NCBI GenBank assembly: GCA_900128585.1
Contig: LT642218.1
Location: 1 to 32,188, forward strand
DNA from: Stramenopiles sp. TOSAG23-3
Lineage: Eukaryota > Sar
DNA length: 32,188 nt
Reading direction: 5' to 3'
This document shows, one piece after another, positions 9,181 through 18,293 of this stretch; position 1 is the first letter of the stretch, and each line of letters starts with the position of its first letter. The notes under the pieces were generated by a model. It saw only the letters and a program-made list of their open reading frames with translations, searched no databases and was not told the DNA's origin. The position numbers and the translations under genes were made by a program.

Positions 9181-10926
9181 ATGGAAGTTGCCTTTTTGTA
9201 TACCCCCGAGCGCAAAGAGTTTGGTCACCAATGCAACTTTGACGACAATATTCCCCGTGTGATGGAAGCTATTCCGAGCACATCCGTCTACGACGAGGAG
9301 TACCTGCCAAAGAATCCTAGCATTTTGGAAGTTGATACGACACCAAACTATTCTATTAATACGTGCAACACCCAGCGCTTTGTTCAGAAGTCCAAGGGTA
9401 TGACGCACAGCGAGGGTGGCTGGCCTAAAGACGTCGACTACACCGAGCAAAACGATACCTTGCGTTACCGGCGTAAAACGGAGAAGGACGACGACTACAA
9501 GAACACGGTGAAGATGTTGGGTCCAGTTGTCGACCGATGTGTCAGGCAAAACAACACGATCGACATATATGAAGAATATTTTGCCGGGACTGTCGTTGAC
9601 CATAGTAGCGAGCCCCCCAGTGCCAAGGGTCTCGCTGTCTTCCGTGACCCGAACACTATTAAACGCACGGCAACTAGTGTCAACTGGCATCCCGATGGAT
9701 CGAAGATTGCAGTTTCATACAGTATTTTGAACTTTCAGGACCCTCGATTCAGTAGCGAACGAATGCCGATTAAAAGTTACATTTGGGACATTCTCAATCC
9801 GAACACGCCAGAACAAGAGTTGCAGCCGGCCAGTCCACTGTGCTGCCTGCGGTTCAATCCCAAAACGCCGGAAACATTGGTAGGTGGGAGTTACAACGGG
9901 TTGATTAGTTTTTACGACCTTCGTAAATCTGGCGCGGCACCGTACGAAACATCTGTCATAGAGAATAGTCATCACGATCCGGTTTATGACGTATTCTGGA
10001 TTAGTAACAAAACGGGCAATCTGTGTGCATCCGTAAGTACCGATGGCCAAATGTTATGGTGGGACACCCGTCGACTGGGCGAGCCGACCGAAAAGTTGCA
10101 GTTGAAAACGCCCGCTGGCACTGTCCTGGGCGGTTCGTCCATGGCGTACAACACCGAAGCTGGGCCCACGAAATATCTCGTCGGAACGGAACAGGGTATT
10201 GTCCTGTCCGTGAACACGCGTAACCAGAAGCAGAACAACGGCATCGTCGTCTACGACGAAGGGCCAGGGAAGCATCATGGCCCGATTTACGGAATTGAGC
10301 GCAACCCGGTCCATACCAAGTTCTTCTTGACCATTGGAGACTGGACAGCGCGCGTGTGGGTCGAGGACCTCAAGACACCCATAATGACCACCAAGTATCA
10401 CGCCTCCTACTTGACTGCAGGGTGCTGGAGTCCGACCCGCTGTGGTGTATTCTACTGCACCCGTATGGACGGTGTTGTGGATATTTGGGACTTCTTCTAC
10501 TCACAAAACGAAGTTGCCTACAGCCATAAGGTTGGAGACGCGGCCTTGTCGTCCGTCTCCGTGCAAGGAACGCCCCAAAGTGGAGGGCGCCTCGTCGCTG
10601 TCGGGGATGTTAACGGTACCGTGTCCTTGCTGGAAGTGTGTGATAGCCTAGCCGTTCCCCAGTCGAACGAAAAGGCGGCGATTGGCGGAATGTTAGACAG
10701 AGAGCAAAAGCGAGAGAAAAACCTTGAGTCGCGTGCAAAAGAAATTGCACGAAGAAATGACACGTTGAAACGCGAAAAGGAGCGCGAGGCGCAAGAAAAG
10801 AAAGATGGAAAGGATGATAAAATGGAGGAAATCCTTCGCAAAGTGGACGCCGAGTTTTTGGCCATGATTAAAAAGGTTGAGGACCAAGAGAGCTCGAAAG
10901 AGGAGAAAGGCGGCGCCTCATCGTAA
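9181..10926 (+). CDS. DNAI2: Axonemal outer-arm dynein intermediate chain 2 (IC2/IC69 family)
   Basis: WD-repeat intermediate chain of the outer dynein arm, needed to assemble and dock the motor on ciliary doublets (human DNAI2, Chlamydomonas ODA6/IC69). The start is the ATG at 9181 (MEVAFLYTPERKEFG); the frame runs 9 nt further up only to a TTG. Family-specific blocks in order: KEFGHQCNF, EGGWPKDVD, QNNTIDIYEEYF, IKRTATSVNWHPDG, SYIWDILNPN, FNPKTPETLVGGSYNG, SHHDPVYDVFW, STDGQMLWWDTRR, VGTEQGIVLS, HHGPIYGIERNP, TIGDWTARVW, TRMDGVVDIWDF and DVNGTVSLLEV. A charged coiled-coil tail follows from about 505. Length (581) matches the family. No introns and no disruptions. It implies that the organism builds motile cilia. 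Confidence 0.97.
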   Translation: MEVAFLYTPERKEFGHQCNFDDNIPRVMEAIPSTSVYDEEYLPKNPSILEVDTTPNYSINTCNTQRFVQKSKGMTHSEGGWPKDVDYTEQNDTLRYRRKTEKDDDYKNTVKMLGPVVDRCVRQNNTIDIYEEYFAGTVVDHSSEPPSAKGLAVFRDPNTIKRTATSVNWHPDGSKIAVSYSILNFQDPRFSSERMPIKSYIWDILNPNTPEQELQPASPLCCLRFNPKTPETLVGGSYNGLISFYDLRKSGAAPYETSVIENSHHDPVYDVFWISNKTGNLCASVSTDGQMLWWDTRRLGEPTEKLQLKTPAGTVLGGSSMAYNTEAGPTKYLVGTEQGIVLSVNTRNQKQNNGIVVYDEGPGKHHGPIYGIERNPVHTKFFLTIGDWTARVWVEDLKTPIMTTKYHASYLTAGCWSPTRCGVFYCTRMDGVVDIWDFFYSQNEVAYSHKVGDAALSSVSVQGTPQSGGRLVAVGDVNGTVSLLEVCDSLAVPQSNEKAAIGGMLDREQKREKNLESRAKEIARRNDTLKREKEREAQEKKDGKDDKMEEILRKVDAEFLAMIKKVEDQESSKEEKGGASS

Positions 10927-11741
10927 ATTGTACAAAGGCTTTGTCGAGCAACCGATAAAATAGTGCCCGTCGAGCGAGAACTGTTCTGCATGGGGCCACG
11001 CCCTTGCACCAATTTCGTAATGGCACTTCCACCTTCCTCGAGCTGACTTGTTGTCAACTCTGACTTTCACATCATCGCCGAGGCATGACCCACTTCAATA
11101 CAACGGAAAGCGGATTCTCCGAATGCCTTGCATTTGGCAAATGGGAGCCGGTCGTCGTGTACGGTTGCAGGGAGTGAAGACGGGTTTTCTTTTGTCTTTG
11201 TTACCTACAGAGCATAAACTATTTTGTATCATATATATAATATTTTCACACAACAAGACAAAATCATACTTCCAAAAAGGAAGAAAATATGTATTTTTTT
11301 TAGTAGTAGATGTTGTTGATGTGATTCTTCCGTCTTCTTGTAGTATATTGTTTCCCATTGTAATCCTTTATATTTGTTTGTTCATTTAATGACACTATTG
11401 GGCTATTAGTCCTCCTGTCTTATTATTATTTCCATTTTATTTCCAGTTATTGAGATCCTCGTATATTGTTCTTCATTTCGTCTTATTACTTGTTTCCCTT
11501 ACTATACTTATATGTACTTAAAATACGTACATCTTCATCATCTTCTAAGAACAACACCGATCATCCACATCACCAAACCAACAGGAACAACAAAGAAAGA
11601 AAGGAGAAACAATATATCACGCACACAAAATAGACTTCAGATGGTGGGCGCAGAATCTCATACGTTCACCGGTAAGCGTGTCAGAGTAACATCAGCATAC
11701 AGTCTTCCCACACACCAGAAGTGCAAGAACGGATAAACACG
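10927..11741. other. Intergenic region between DNAI2 and HIG1 genes
   Basis: About 0.8 kb. The first 250 bp are less AT-rich and probably belong to the DNAI2 3' UTR; the rest is AT-rich with CATC repeats. An ATG at 11641 opens a short frame that does not reach the HIG1 gene. No RNA gene was recognised. Confidence 0.55.
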
Positions 11742-12053
11742 ATGTCGTACGACGACGAATCGTTTGGTGATAAATTCAAGAGAAAGTTCTCCGCGGACCC
11801 TTTCGTCCCGATCGGGTGTGCTCTGACTGCGGGAATTTTAGCCTCTGGGCTCGGGAACTTTACCAAAATCGGTAACAGACAAAATGCAATTAAGAGCCAG
11901 AAACTCATGCGAGCAAGGGTAATGATGCAGGGTATCACACTTGGATTTTTAGCATGGGGAACATTCATGGCCAACATGACCAAAAGCGAAAGGGAGGAAA
12001 AAATTCGAACAGGAGAAATAAAGCGTTACAACCTCGCGGAGGCAAAGGATTAG
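11742..12053 (+). CDS. HIG1-domain mitochondrial protein (HIGD/Rcf1-like)
   Basis: A 103-residue protein of the hypoxia-induced-gene-1 family, small inner-mitochondrial-membrane proteins that associate with cytochrome c oxidase and respiratory supercomplexes. The start is the ATG at 11742 (MSYDDESFG); an in-frame GTG 21 nt upstream is unlikely to be used. The family's DPFVPIGCALTAGIL opens TM1 (about 20-40). A basic loop with RARVMMQ follows (the RxRx3Q core of the HIG1 motif, 57-63), then TM2 (about 64-79) and a charged C-terminus. Single-domain HIGD1/2 proteins are about this size, so it is full-length. It converges on the DYRK gene. Confidence 0.9.
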   Translation: MSYDDESFGDKFKRKFSADPFVPIGCALTAGILASGLGNFTKIGNRQNAIKSQKLMRARVMMQGITLGFLAWGTFMANMTKSEREEKIRTGEIKRYNLAEAKD

Positions 12054-12252
12054 GAGTGGTAGGAAGGGTTAGCATTATTATAACTTCCCTACGACAAGAA
12101 GATCACGTAATCTTACAAAGAGTTTTTCAAAAGCTTATGCACAAAGGCGGTATGATGATATGCTTACTAGAATTAAAACTTTAAGTCTCTAATTTACTTC
12201 CCTCGTTGTCCTTCCTCTAGTGCGGGTGAAACCCTACCTGCACGTGTCGATC

Positions 12253-13941
12253 TCACATAATAGGTGTCTGGGTACAAGCATCTCGCTTCACGTTATCGGC
12301 GGCAGTACTTGCGGTGTCAGCTTTCGCGGCTTCGCTCGGGGATGACATCGTTGCATCGTCATCCTCATTGTCTGCTTTTTCGGGCTTCAATTGTGAAGAC
12401 GTGCCGCTGCCGGCAGATGTATTTGTTGACGAGGTGGCTTTGCCAGGCATACTCGGGGCACCCCCTTGAGCGCTTTTGTTTGCCGTATCGATTTCTTGAA
12501 AGAAGGGATGGTTGAGGGCTTCTATGGGTTTTATTCGAGACCCAGGGCGGTAGTCCAACATGCGGTCTATGAGGTCCATAAACAACAAATAGTACTTTGC
12601 TGAGTGCATGGGGTCCCCTTGACGCCGCCCCCCAGGCCCGCCAGTTTCTACCCCCAATATGGACGACATCGTTCGACTCTCTCCACCACCGTACCGCCGC
12701 TTGCTGCCGGACTTCTTCTGTTTCATGGCGTAGTAGGGTTGCTGTCCCCCGACAACCTCGGCTGGCTGCGATGTCTCGGCTTCGCCGGGCTTGGGTGTTA
12801 CTAGCTCAAAAAACGTTTTTGTTTTGCTTGCTTTCTCTATCATATCTAAAGGCGGCATCCCACGCAGAGCCACGACCCTTGACATTTGGTCAAACTCGTC
12901 CGTCCCGTTAAACAACGGTTCCCCCGTATGCATTTCAACAAGTATGCACCCCAAACTCCACATATCAATTTCCACACCGTACTTTAACCCAAGCATTACT
13001 TCTGGCGATCGGTAGAACCGACTCTGGATATACGTATACATGCGCTTATCCGCGCGGCAACTGCTCCCAAAATCGATCAACTTGATAGCGCTGCGTTTTG
13101 GGTCACGCAGCAAAATATTTTCTGGCTTCAGATCACAATGAATGATGTTGATTTCTGGCAAACTAAGGAACGCCAAACACTTCAGGATTTGACGAGCGAA
13201 TTTCTTTATTAGGTTCAGCGAAACCCCGCGGAACCTCGTGTTCCGAAGGAGTTCGTACAAATTATTTGCCAGCATTTCAAATACTAAGCACTGGTGCTTA
13301 TGGTGCAAAAACGTTTCTTGAAGGCGCACTACGAACCACTGGTCGTTCGGGTCTTTCTCGTTTAAAAATTTTAATAGCTCAATCTCAGTCTTGGCCTGAA
13401 AGTAAAAAGGCCGTTTGCTTTTAATAATCTTGATCGCAACCTCGCAATTTTCCTTTATATCGAACGCTCGCACCACTTGGCCGAATGAACCCTTCCCAAT
13501 CTTTTCCATGACACGGTAACGATCTTGTATCACTTCCCCGACGATTATTTTGTAATCATAGTTTTCGTCATCGTGCCCGTCGTTATACAGGTTTTTTTTC
13601 TTCGCTTCCCTTTTCTTCTTGTAGTACACTTCGTTTATGTGCTTGTACGTCTTTATAAGGTTCACTGATAACTTTCTAACAGGGGCCTCCATCGGGTCCC
13701 GCGGTTTTGCCCTGGCGGCCGTGGTGGCACTGCTCTGTTTCGATGTCGACAACTTTCCACTACTGCCGGCGGTACCCTCGGCCACGGATGTTGCCGGAGC
13801 CGAACGGGCCCCGCTCGATCTCTGCTTGGTTGCCTGGTCGCCGCTCTTGTCACTATCATTGCCTTCTGAAGGCACGGGGGGAGACAGATCACTGGAAGGA
13901 GCTGCCGGATTTTCATTATCCCCCGAGTTGATAGAAGACAT
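12253..13941 (-). CDS. DYRK1-type dual-specificity kinase
   Basis: A Ser/Thr kinase that autophosphorylates its activation-loop tyrosine during folding, then phosphorylates Ser/Thr. In order: a low-complexity Ser/Ala/Pro N-terminus, a bipartite basic stretch KKKREAKKK (108-116), the DYRK-homology box YNDGHDDENYDYK (119-131), the glycine loop GKGSFGQV (149-156), the ATP lysine K171, HCDLKPEN (catalytic D270), DFG (290-292), the activation motif YTY with Y304, and SRFYRSPEV. The segment ILGVETGGPGGRR is highly specific to the DYRK1 class and replaces the HIPK/DYRK2 sequence. All catalytic residues are present. The kinase domain carries a short Pro/Glu/Thr insert (near 390-410), and the C-terminus is Ser/Thr/Ala-rich. 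The DH box and GGPGGRR block together place it with DYRK1A/B; nuclear localisation is inferred from the basic stretch. Confidence 0.95.
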   Translation of the reverse strand: MSSINSGDNENPAAPSSDLSPPVPSEGNDSDKSGDQATKQRSSGARSAPATSVAEGTAGSSGKLSTSKQSSATTAARAKPRDPMEAPVRKLSVNLIKTYKHINEVYYKKKREAKKKNLYNDGHDDENYDYKIIVGEVIQDRYRVMEKIGKGSFGQVVRAFDIKENCEVAIKIIKSKRPFYFQAKTEIELLKFLNEKDPNDQWFVVRLQETFLHHKHQCLVFEMLANNLYELLRNTRFRGVSLNLIKKFARQILKCLAFLSLPEINIIHCDLKPENILLRDPKRSAIKLIDFGSSCRADKRMYTYIQSRFYRSPEVMLGLKYGVEIDMWSLGCILVEMHTGEPLFNGTDEFDQMSRVVALRGMPPLDMIEKASKTKTFFELVTPKPGEAETSQPAEVVGGQQPYYAMKQKKSGSKRRYGGGESRTMSSILGVETGGPGGRRQGDPMHSAKYYLLFMDLIDRMLDYRPGSRIKPIEALNHPFFQEIDTANKSAQGGAPSMPGKATSSTNTSAGSGTSSQLKPEKADNEDDDATMSSPSEAAKADTASTAADNVKRDACTQTPIM

Positions 13942-16817
13942 GATTTCCCGAACTTCAAAACGATGCCGTGCCGGCCGCAGTATCTAAAAGAAGCCTCCCG
14001 CTAACTCGCAGTCCCGGTGTTGAACGACAGTGGGTGTCTCGGAGCGGGCGAGGCTTCGTCTCTGAGTTCTCACTATTGCGACAATATTAAATATTCTGTT
14101 AGCCTGGCGTATTAAATGAATTACCGTACGTGTTCCTGCTATCTCTATAAAAGAGTGATAATAAAATGTTGCCAAAATAAGTCCCGCTTCATCAAAGTGA
14201 ACACTCTTCATTACAATCAACGAATTGTACCTTGCCTTTAATTTTACTTTTCTTTGATTGAAGGAACGAAACCAGTGTTTCCGTTTATTATTTAAAAAAG
14301 ATGATGATGATGATTTATATAGGAATACAATGGGTGAATAATATTCTTTTTCGGGAAAAAAGTAAAAAAAAGGAGGAAAGAGGGAAGGAGGAGGAATGAA
14401 GAAGGTTTAAGGGAATAATTATTTATACAAAGTAATATTATTGGTCAGTGTATAAGAAATTAATATGGAAATAGCATAAGGAAAAGGAACAAAACACCAC
14501 AAAGGCATATATTCGTATTCTTTTAATTTAATATAATTGGGATTAATATAAGTATTCTTTACATTACAAAATAATGTCTATCTAATATCTTCATAGTACA
14601 AATATTTGTATGCTTATAATGTTAGAATCTCAAGAACATATGTTATTTCACTAACACTGCTGACAATTGTACTATACCTATGCAATTAAATTTTATATTT
14701 CATTGTTAGAACATTGATATGCGTTCAAAAAATAAAGTATAGATAGGACATCTTTTACATATATACAATATTGATAATAGGAAGCAAAATGACCTGAACA
14801 CCTTTTCCCTAATTCAGCCGGTGACAGAGAACAGAAACCCCCAAGTCTACTACACCAATGCTATTCCTATGTACATAATTTTGGTTCCGCACTTGATAGT
14901 TTTCCCACTTAATCCTATGTTATTAATATATCATATACTGTTCATAGCTAATCAGTGTAGTATTTAATTAAAATTCACTCTTTTCAGTAGGGCAGAATAT
15001 GCTAAGGAAGAAATTTCCTCTAGAATCCTAGTCTATAAAATCCCCGGGAAAATTATTGAGGCAGGGGATGATGTTCAATAGTATTGTTATGTAACACGCA
15101 ACATATGTTGGCTAATCTGAAACAATAAGATAGCTAAGAAAGTGGCCCCTAAATTTTCAAGAACTGTACGCGGCAGTAAGGAAACCTTCCTTCCTTTTTC
15201 TATTTCATAAATGTATACTATATATAGTAACTATTGTACAATAAGTACATATTCAAATTGGAGGAACCGGGGAGGATGTTGCGTACAGGAACAAAGCATT
15301 GAAGACAAAAGACAGACCCACGTCTTCAAAATATATAAGTTGCAGCAATTGTAAATGCATGTATATTTTGACAATGGTAAGTATTTGGGTGACGGAGTTT
15401 ATAGCCGCTAAATAATGTACACCGTATTTTCACTGTTATCTTTATGTATAAAGTGTACCACAAACCACAAAGTTCCAAAACCATTTCTTCTTGGAGATTA
15501 TTCATTGGTAGTTTTATATAAAGGTGTCTTTCATAACTATTCGTTTTGTATATTTAAATGATTAACGTAGTGTATAATATTGTTATATATCACACCTGTT
15601 CAAATATTGTATTTGATGTAAATATACGATTGTAGGAGCATATCAGGAAAATAAATTAGAAAGAGGAAAAGTCGTTATTTTTCTTTCTTCTTTTTTACAA
15701 TTTTTTTCTTTTTTTTATTCTGTATTATTATTGCTCGAGCGATCATCATTTTTAAGTTTAAGCCAGGCGAAGAAGCCACTACTTTCAATTCCATCTTCTT
15801 ACTTCAAAACTATAGTTATATAAGTGTATTACAATACTTCCATTTGATAGATTAAAAAATGAAGGTTAATCTGGAAAGAAGTAAAAACAATGATAATAGG
15901 ATTACACAGTATTAAATATTTTATTACTACAATAGGAGGGAGTACGGCAGTCAAAATTAAGAGCAATGAATTGAAATGAAAATTCATTAAAAGTTTATCG
16001 ATCCTTTTCCTATGTTGTGAGTTGTGACAATGTTAAATAACACAACTGAAAGAATTGAATTTTTTTTCGCTGTGCTGTGTCATTTATTACTCTGTGCTCT
16101 GAATTGATGAATAATTAACCGTCGTTATTTTATTATTTTATTTATTAGTGAAGTAAGTCCTCAGTCTTCATCATCGTCAGTTATTAATTATATTTCAATT
16201 TATTATAGTCTACCCTATGTATTACATTACATACGTGATGAAGTAATAATATTTATGTTAGACTACTTGAGACGACTATTGGTTGGTACCGTAGGTAACT
16301 ACAGTACATTCGTTTTATCCAAGTGATTCATGTCGCATTTGAAAATTATTTTGGAAACCAACCCTTTTATTCGTTTTGTATTCTAATGTGTTTTGATAGG
16401 GATATTTATTACATCGGCATATCATTGGGTTGGTTTCCAAAGTAATTTTAAAATGCGACATGAATCACTTGGATTATTATTGATTCTAAACCACAAAAAT
16501 AATAGTCTTATACCTCTTTACCAAGTACGGTATAGTAGAGAAGATGAAGAAACAAAAACCAGATAAACAACATAGTAAAAAAGAACAACATACAACAAAA
16601 AACCCGAGGAATAGCTAAATAAATATGAACAAGAAGAAAGAAAGTATCATTTCAGCGATGATAATTTCTTATCGATTCGTCTATCAACATATAATTAAAG
16701 TAAAAAGAAGTCGACTGGAAACGAATTGAGATTGTTAGTACAACAACGAGCTCTCTACACGGGAAGAAAAGGATTCGTACATAGATTCTGATTTCAGAAA
16801 AAAGGTAGCATTAGAGA
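13942..16817. other. 2.9 kb AT-rich divergent intergenic region
   Basis: The longest gene-free stretch here, between the DYRK and MARVEL-SH3 starts. Most is AT-rich with poly-T/poly-A and a GAT run near 14300. Its one striking element is the inverted repeat at 16317-16474, listed separately. No tRNA, snRNA or conserved protein was recognised. Short frames (for example 13984-14220 on the minus strand) lack coding character. Confidence 0.65.
16317..16474. repeat. 158-bp inverted repeat (hairpin-forming)
   Basis: Left arm 16317-16364 and right arm 16427-16474 are reverse complements at 46 of 48 positions, with a 62-nt loop. The arms begin ATCCAAGTGATTCATG and end CATGAATCACTTGGAT. Of the two differences, one would be a G-U pair in a plus-strand transcript. 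A match this good over 48 bases is not expected by chance even in AT-rich DNA. It could be a miniature inverted-repeat transposon, a small-RNA precursor or a recent palindromic duplication. I see no clear target-site duplication at the ends. Confidence 0.85.
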
Positions 16818-18026
16818 ATGGTTCCCGCACGTAAACCACCTCGAAATCCAGAAGAAGATGTTTCGTCCTCCAACGGCTCCGACGAGTCGGTCGAGTCGGT
16901 AGTAAGTGACGGTGACGTCGATACAACCGGTGATGTCGAGAGCAGCGACGTATCGGATATGGAAGCTGGGCAAGCAACGCCGCGAGCAATACAGGAAGTC
17001 GACTTGGATGGAAATCCACCGATGAACGACCTAGGATATGATGACGTTAAACTGAAGTGGTACCTTGGTATTCGGCTCTTCCAGACCCTTTTAGCAATGA
17101 CCTCTTTTATTGCTTTGGCGGAGTCACCTGCTTTTGGCGAGATGAAAAAGAATGCAACAACAGGCTTCCAGACTTCTCAAACGGTAGATAACAAAACTAC
17201 GATACAGAATGTCAAGAACAGCGGGATATGTGGTAGTGACGACACCGGTATCGCTAGCTGTTACAATATGATCACCGCGAGCAACTATTTGATGGCCACT
17301 GGCGTTTTGTACTGGATGTATTTGCTTCTGCTGATGCTTGCTCAAGTTGCAATGTTCTTCAACAAAGTCATTGTTGAGAACAAACGATTCTTGCAAGTTC
17401 AGATCGGTACTGATTTTCTATGGCTATTCTTCTCCACGACGTCTAACGCTGCTGTCGGCGGATCGTCTGGGGACGATAACTGGAGACTGTCCGTGTGCAT
17501 GATGTTATTTATTACGTGGACGCAAGTTGGCAGTCTTCTTCTTGGCCTAAAAATTTGGTACACAAGAAAATTGATAGACGCAGGGATCTTGAAAGAGGCC
17601 GATCTCCGTGAACTAGAGGCACCCGCAAAGAAAGAAACGCCCAAAAAGGCCCATAAGAAGAAGAAAAAGAAGACCATCAAGGAGGAACAAAAAAAGCGGG
17701 GCATAGATGCAAAGAAATCGAAATCTGCCAAAAAGCCGAAATCTGCCAAGAAGAAGAAGAAGAAGAAACAGCCCGCTCCCTTGCCCGAGGAGGGCCCGGC
17801 AGAGGTTTCGCTAACCACGCTTGTTGCGACGCACTCTTTTCCAGGAAAAAACACGAGCGATTTCGTTGCTGGGAGAGATTTAGCATTTAAAAGGAGCGAC
17901 GTGCTCTTTGGAATAGAAATGAAGCACAATGGAGCTTGGTGGTTTGGAAGAGATAAAGATGGCAACGAAGGGGAATTTCCTTCAAATCGTGTCGCAGAGG
18001 TTCCAAATGCGCCGGAGACGTCGTAA
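16818..18026 (+). CDS. Four-TM MARVEL-like membrane protein with C-terminal SH3 domain
   Basis: A 402-residue protein. The N-terminus (1-75) is acidic and Ser/Asp-rich. Four hydrophobic segments follow (about 82-103, 155-181, 194-214 and 224-248), with two cysteines (C138, C148) in the loop between TM1 and TM2, as in MARVEL/tetraspan vesicle proteins. A strongly basic linker (271-317) contains runs of lysine and a repeated KSAKKPKSAKK. The C-terminus is an SH3 fold: AxHSFPG (337-343) in place of ALYDY, the paired WW (374-375), then GEFPSNRV (385-392). SH3 domains bind proline-rich partners, so this may scaffold cytosolic or actin-linked proteins at a membrane. The MARVEL call rests on topology only; the SH3 call is strong. 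The start ATG at 16818 is the first in the frame. Confidence 0.8.
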   Translation: MVPARKPPRNPEEDVSSSNGSDESVESVVSDGDVDTTGDVESSDVSDMEAGQATPRAIQEVDLDGNPPMNDLGYDDVKLKWYLGIRLFQTLLAMTSFIALAESPAFGEMKKNATTGFQTSQTVDNKTTIQNVKNSGICGSDDTGIASCYNMITASNYLMATGVLYWMYLLLLMLAQVAMFFNKVIVENKRFLQVQIGTDFLWLFFSTTSNAAVGGSSGDDNWRLSVCMMLFITWTQVGSLLLGLKIWYTRKLIDAGILKEADLRELEAPAKKETPKKAHKKKKKKTIKEEQKKRGIDAKKSKSAKKPKSAKKKKKKKQPAPLPEEGPAEVSLTTLVATHSFPGKNTSDFVAGRDLAFKRSDVLFGIEMKHNGAWWFGRDKDGNEGEFPSNRVAEVPNAPETS

Positions 18027-18140
18027 CTGAGAAAACTGGGCATTCAAGCAACCCCGCACCAAGGATTTAGTTCTACTATATAATTCTTTCTGCTCAAATA
18101 TAAACTAAACGGCAGCAAAAATTAAATTTTACTTTTTTTA

Positions 18141-18188
18141 AAACAAGAAAATTGGCTGTTATTTAAAAACAAGAAAATTGGCTGTTAT
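18141..18188. repeat. Two tandem copies of a dispersed 21-nt motif
   Basis: Two exact copies (18141-18161 and 18167-18187), 26 nt apart, share the core AGAAAATTGGCTGTTA. Three further exact copies lie 8.5 kb away (26672, 26864, 26941). They sit just downstream of the coiled-coil gene on its strand. The reverse complement contains CCAAT. Confidence 0.9.
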
Positions 18189-18293
18189 ATTTAAGTAATT
18201 AAATTTAGCTTCGTCGTACCCTAATTACTGCGAACTGGAACTCTAAATTTAGACATGTTCAAGGTTTACTTTTTCTTTACAAGAAAATTTTTT

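Noticed and set aside
9073-9690. Minus-strand frame of 205 residues overlapping DNAI2
   Set aside because: The opposite strand encodes highly conserved dynein intermediate chain blocks; this is a shadow.
11641-11741. Alternative upstream start for the HIG1 gene with a tiny intron (GTAAG near 11672)
   Set aside because: The implied intron would be only about 30-40 nt, and the family's usual N-terminus is already complete from the ATG at 11742.
13984-14220. 78-residue minus-strand frame upstream of DYRK
   Set aside because: No domain, ordinary AT-rich composition, and position within the probable promoter or 5' UTR.
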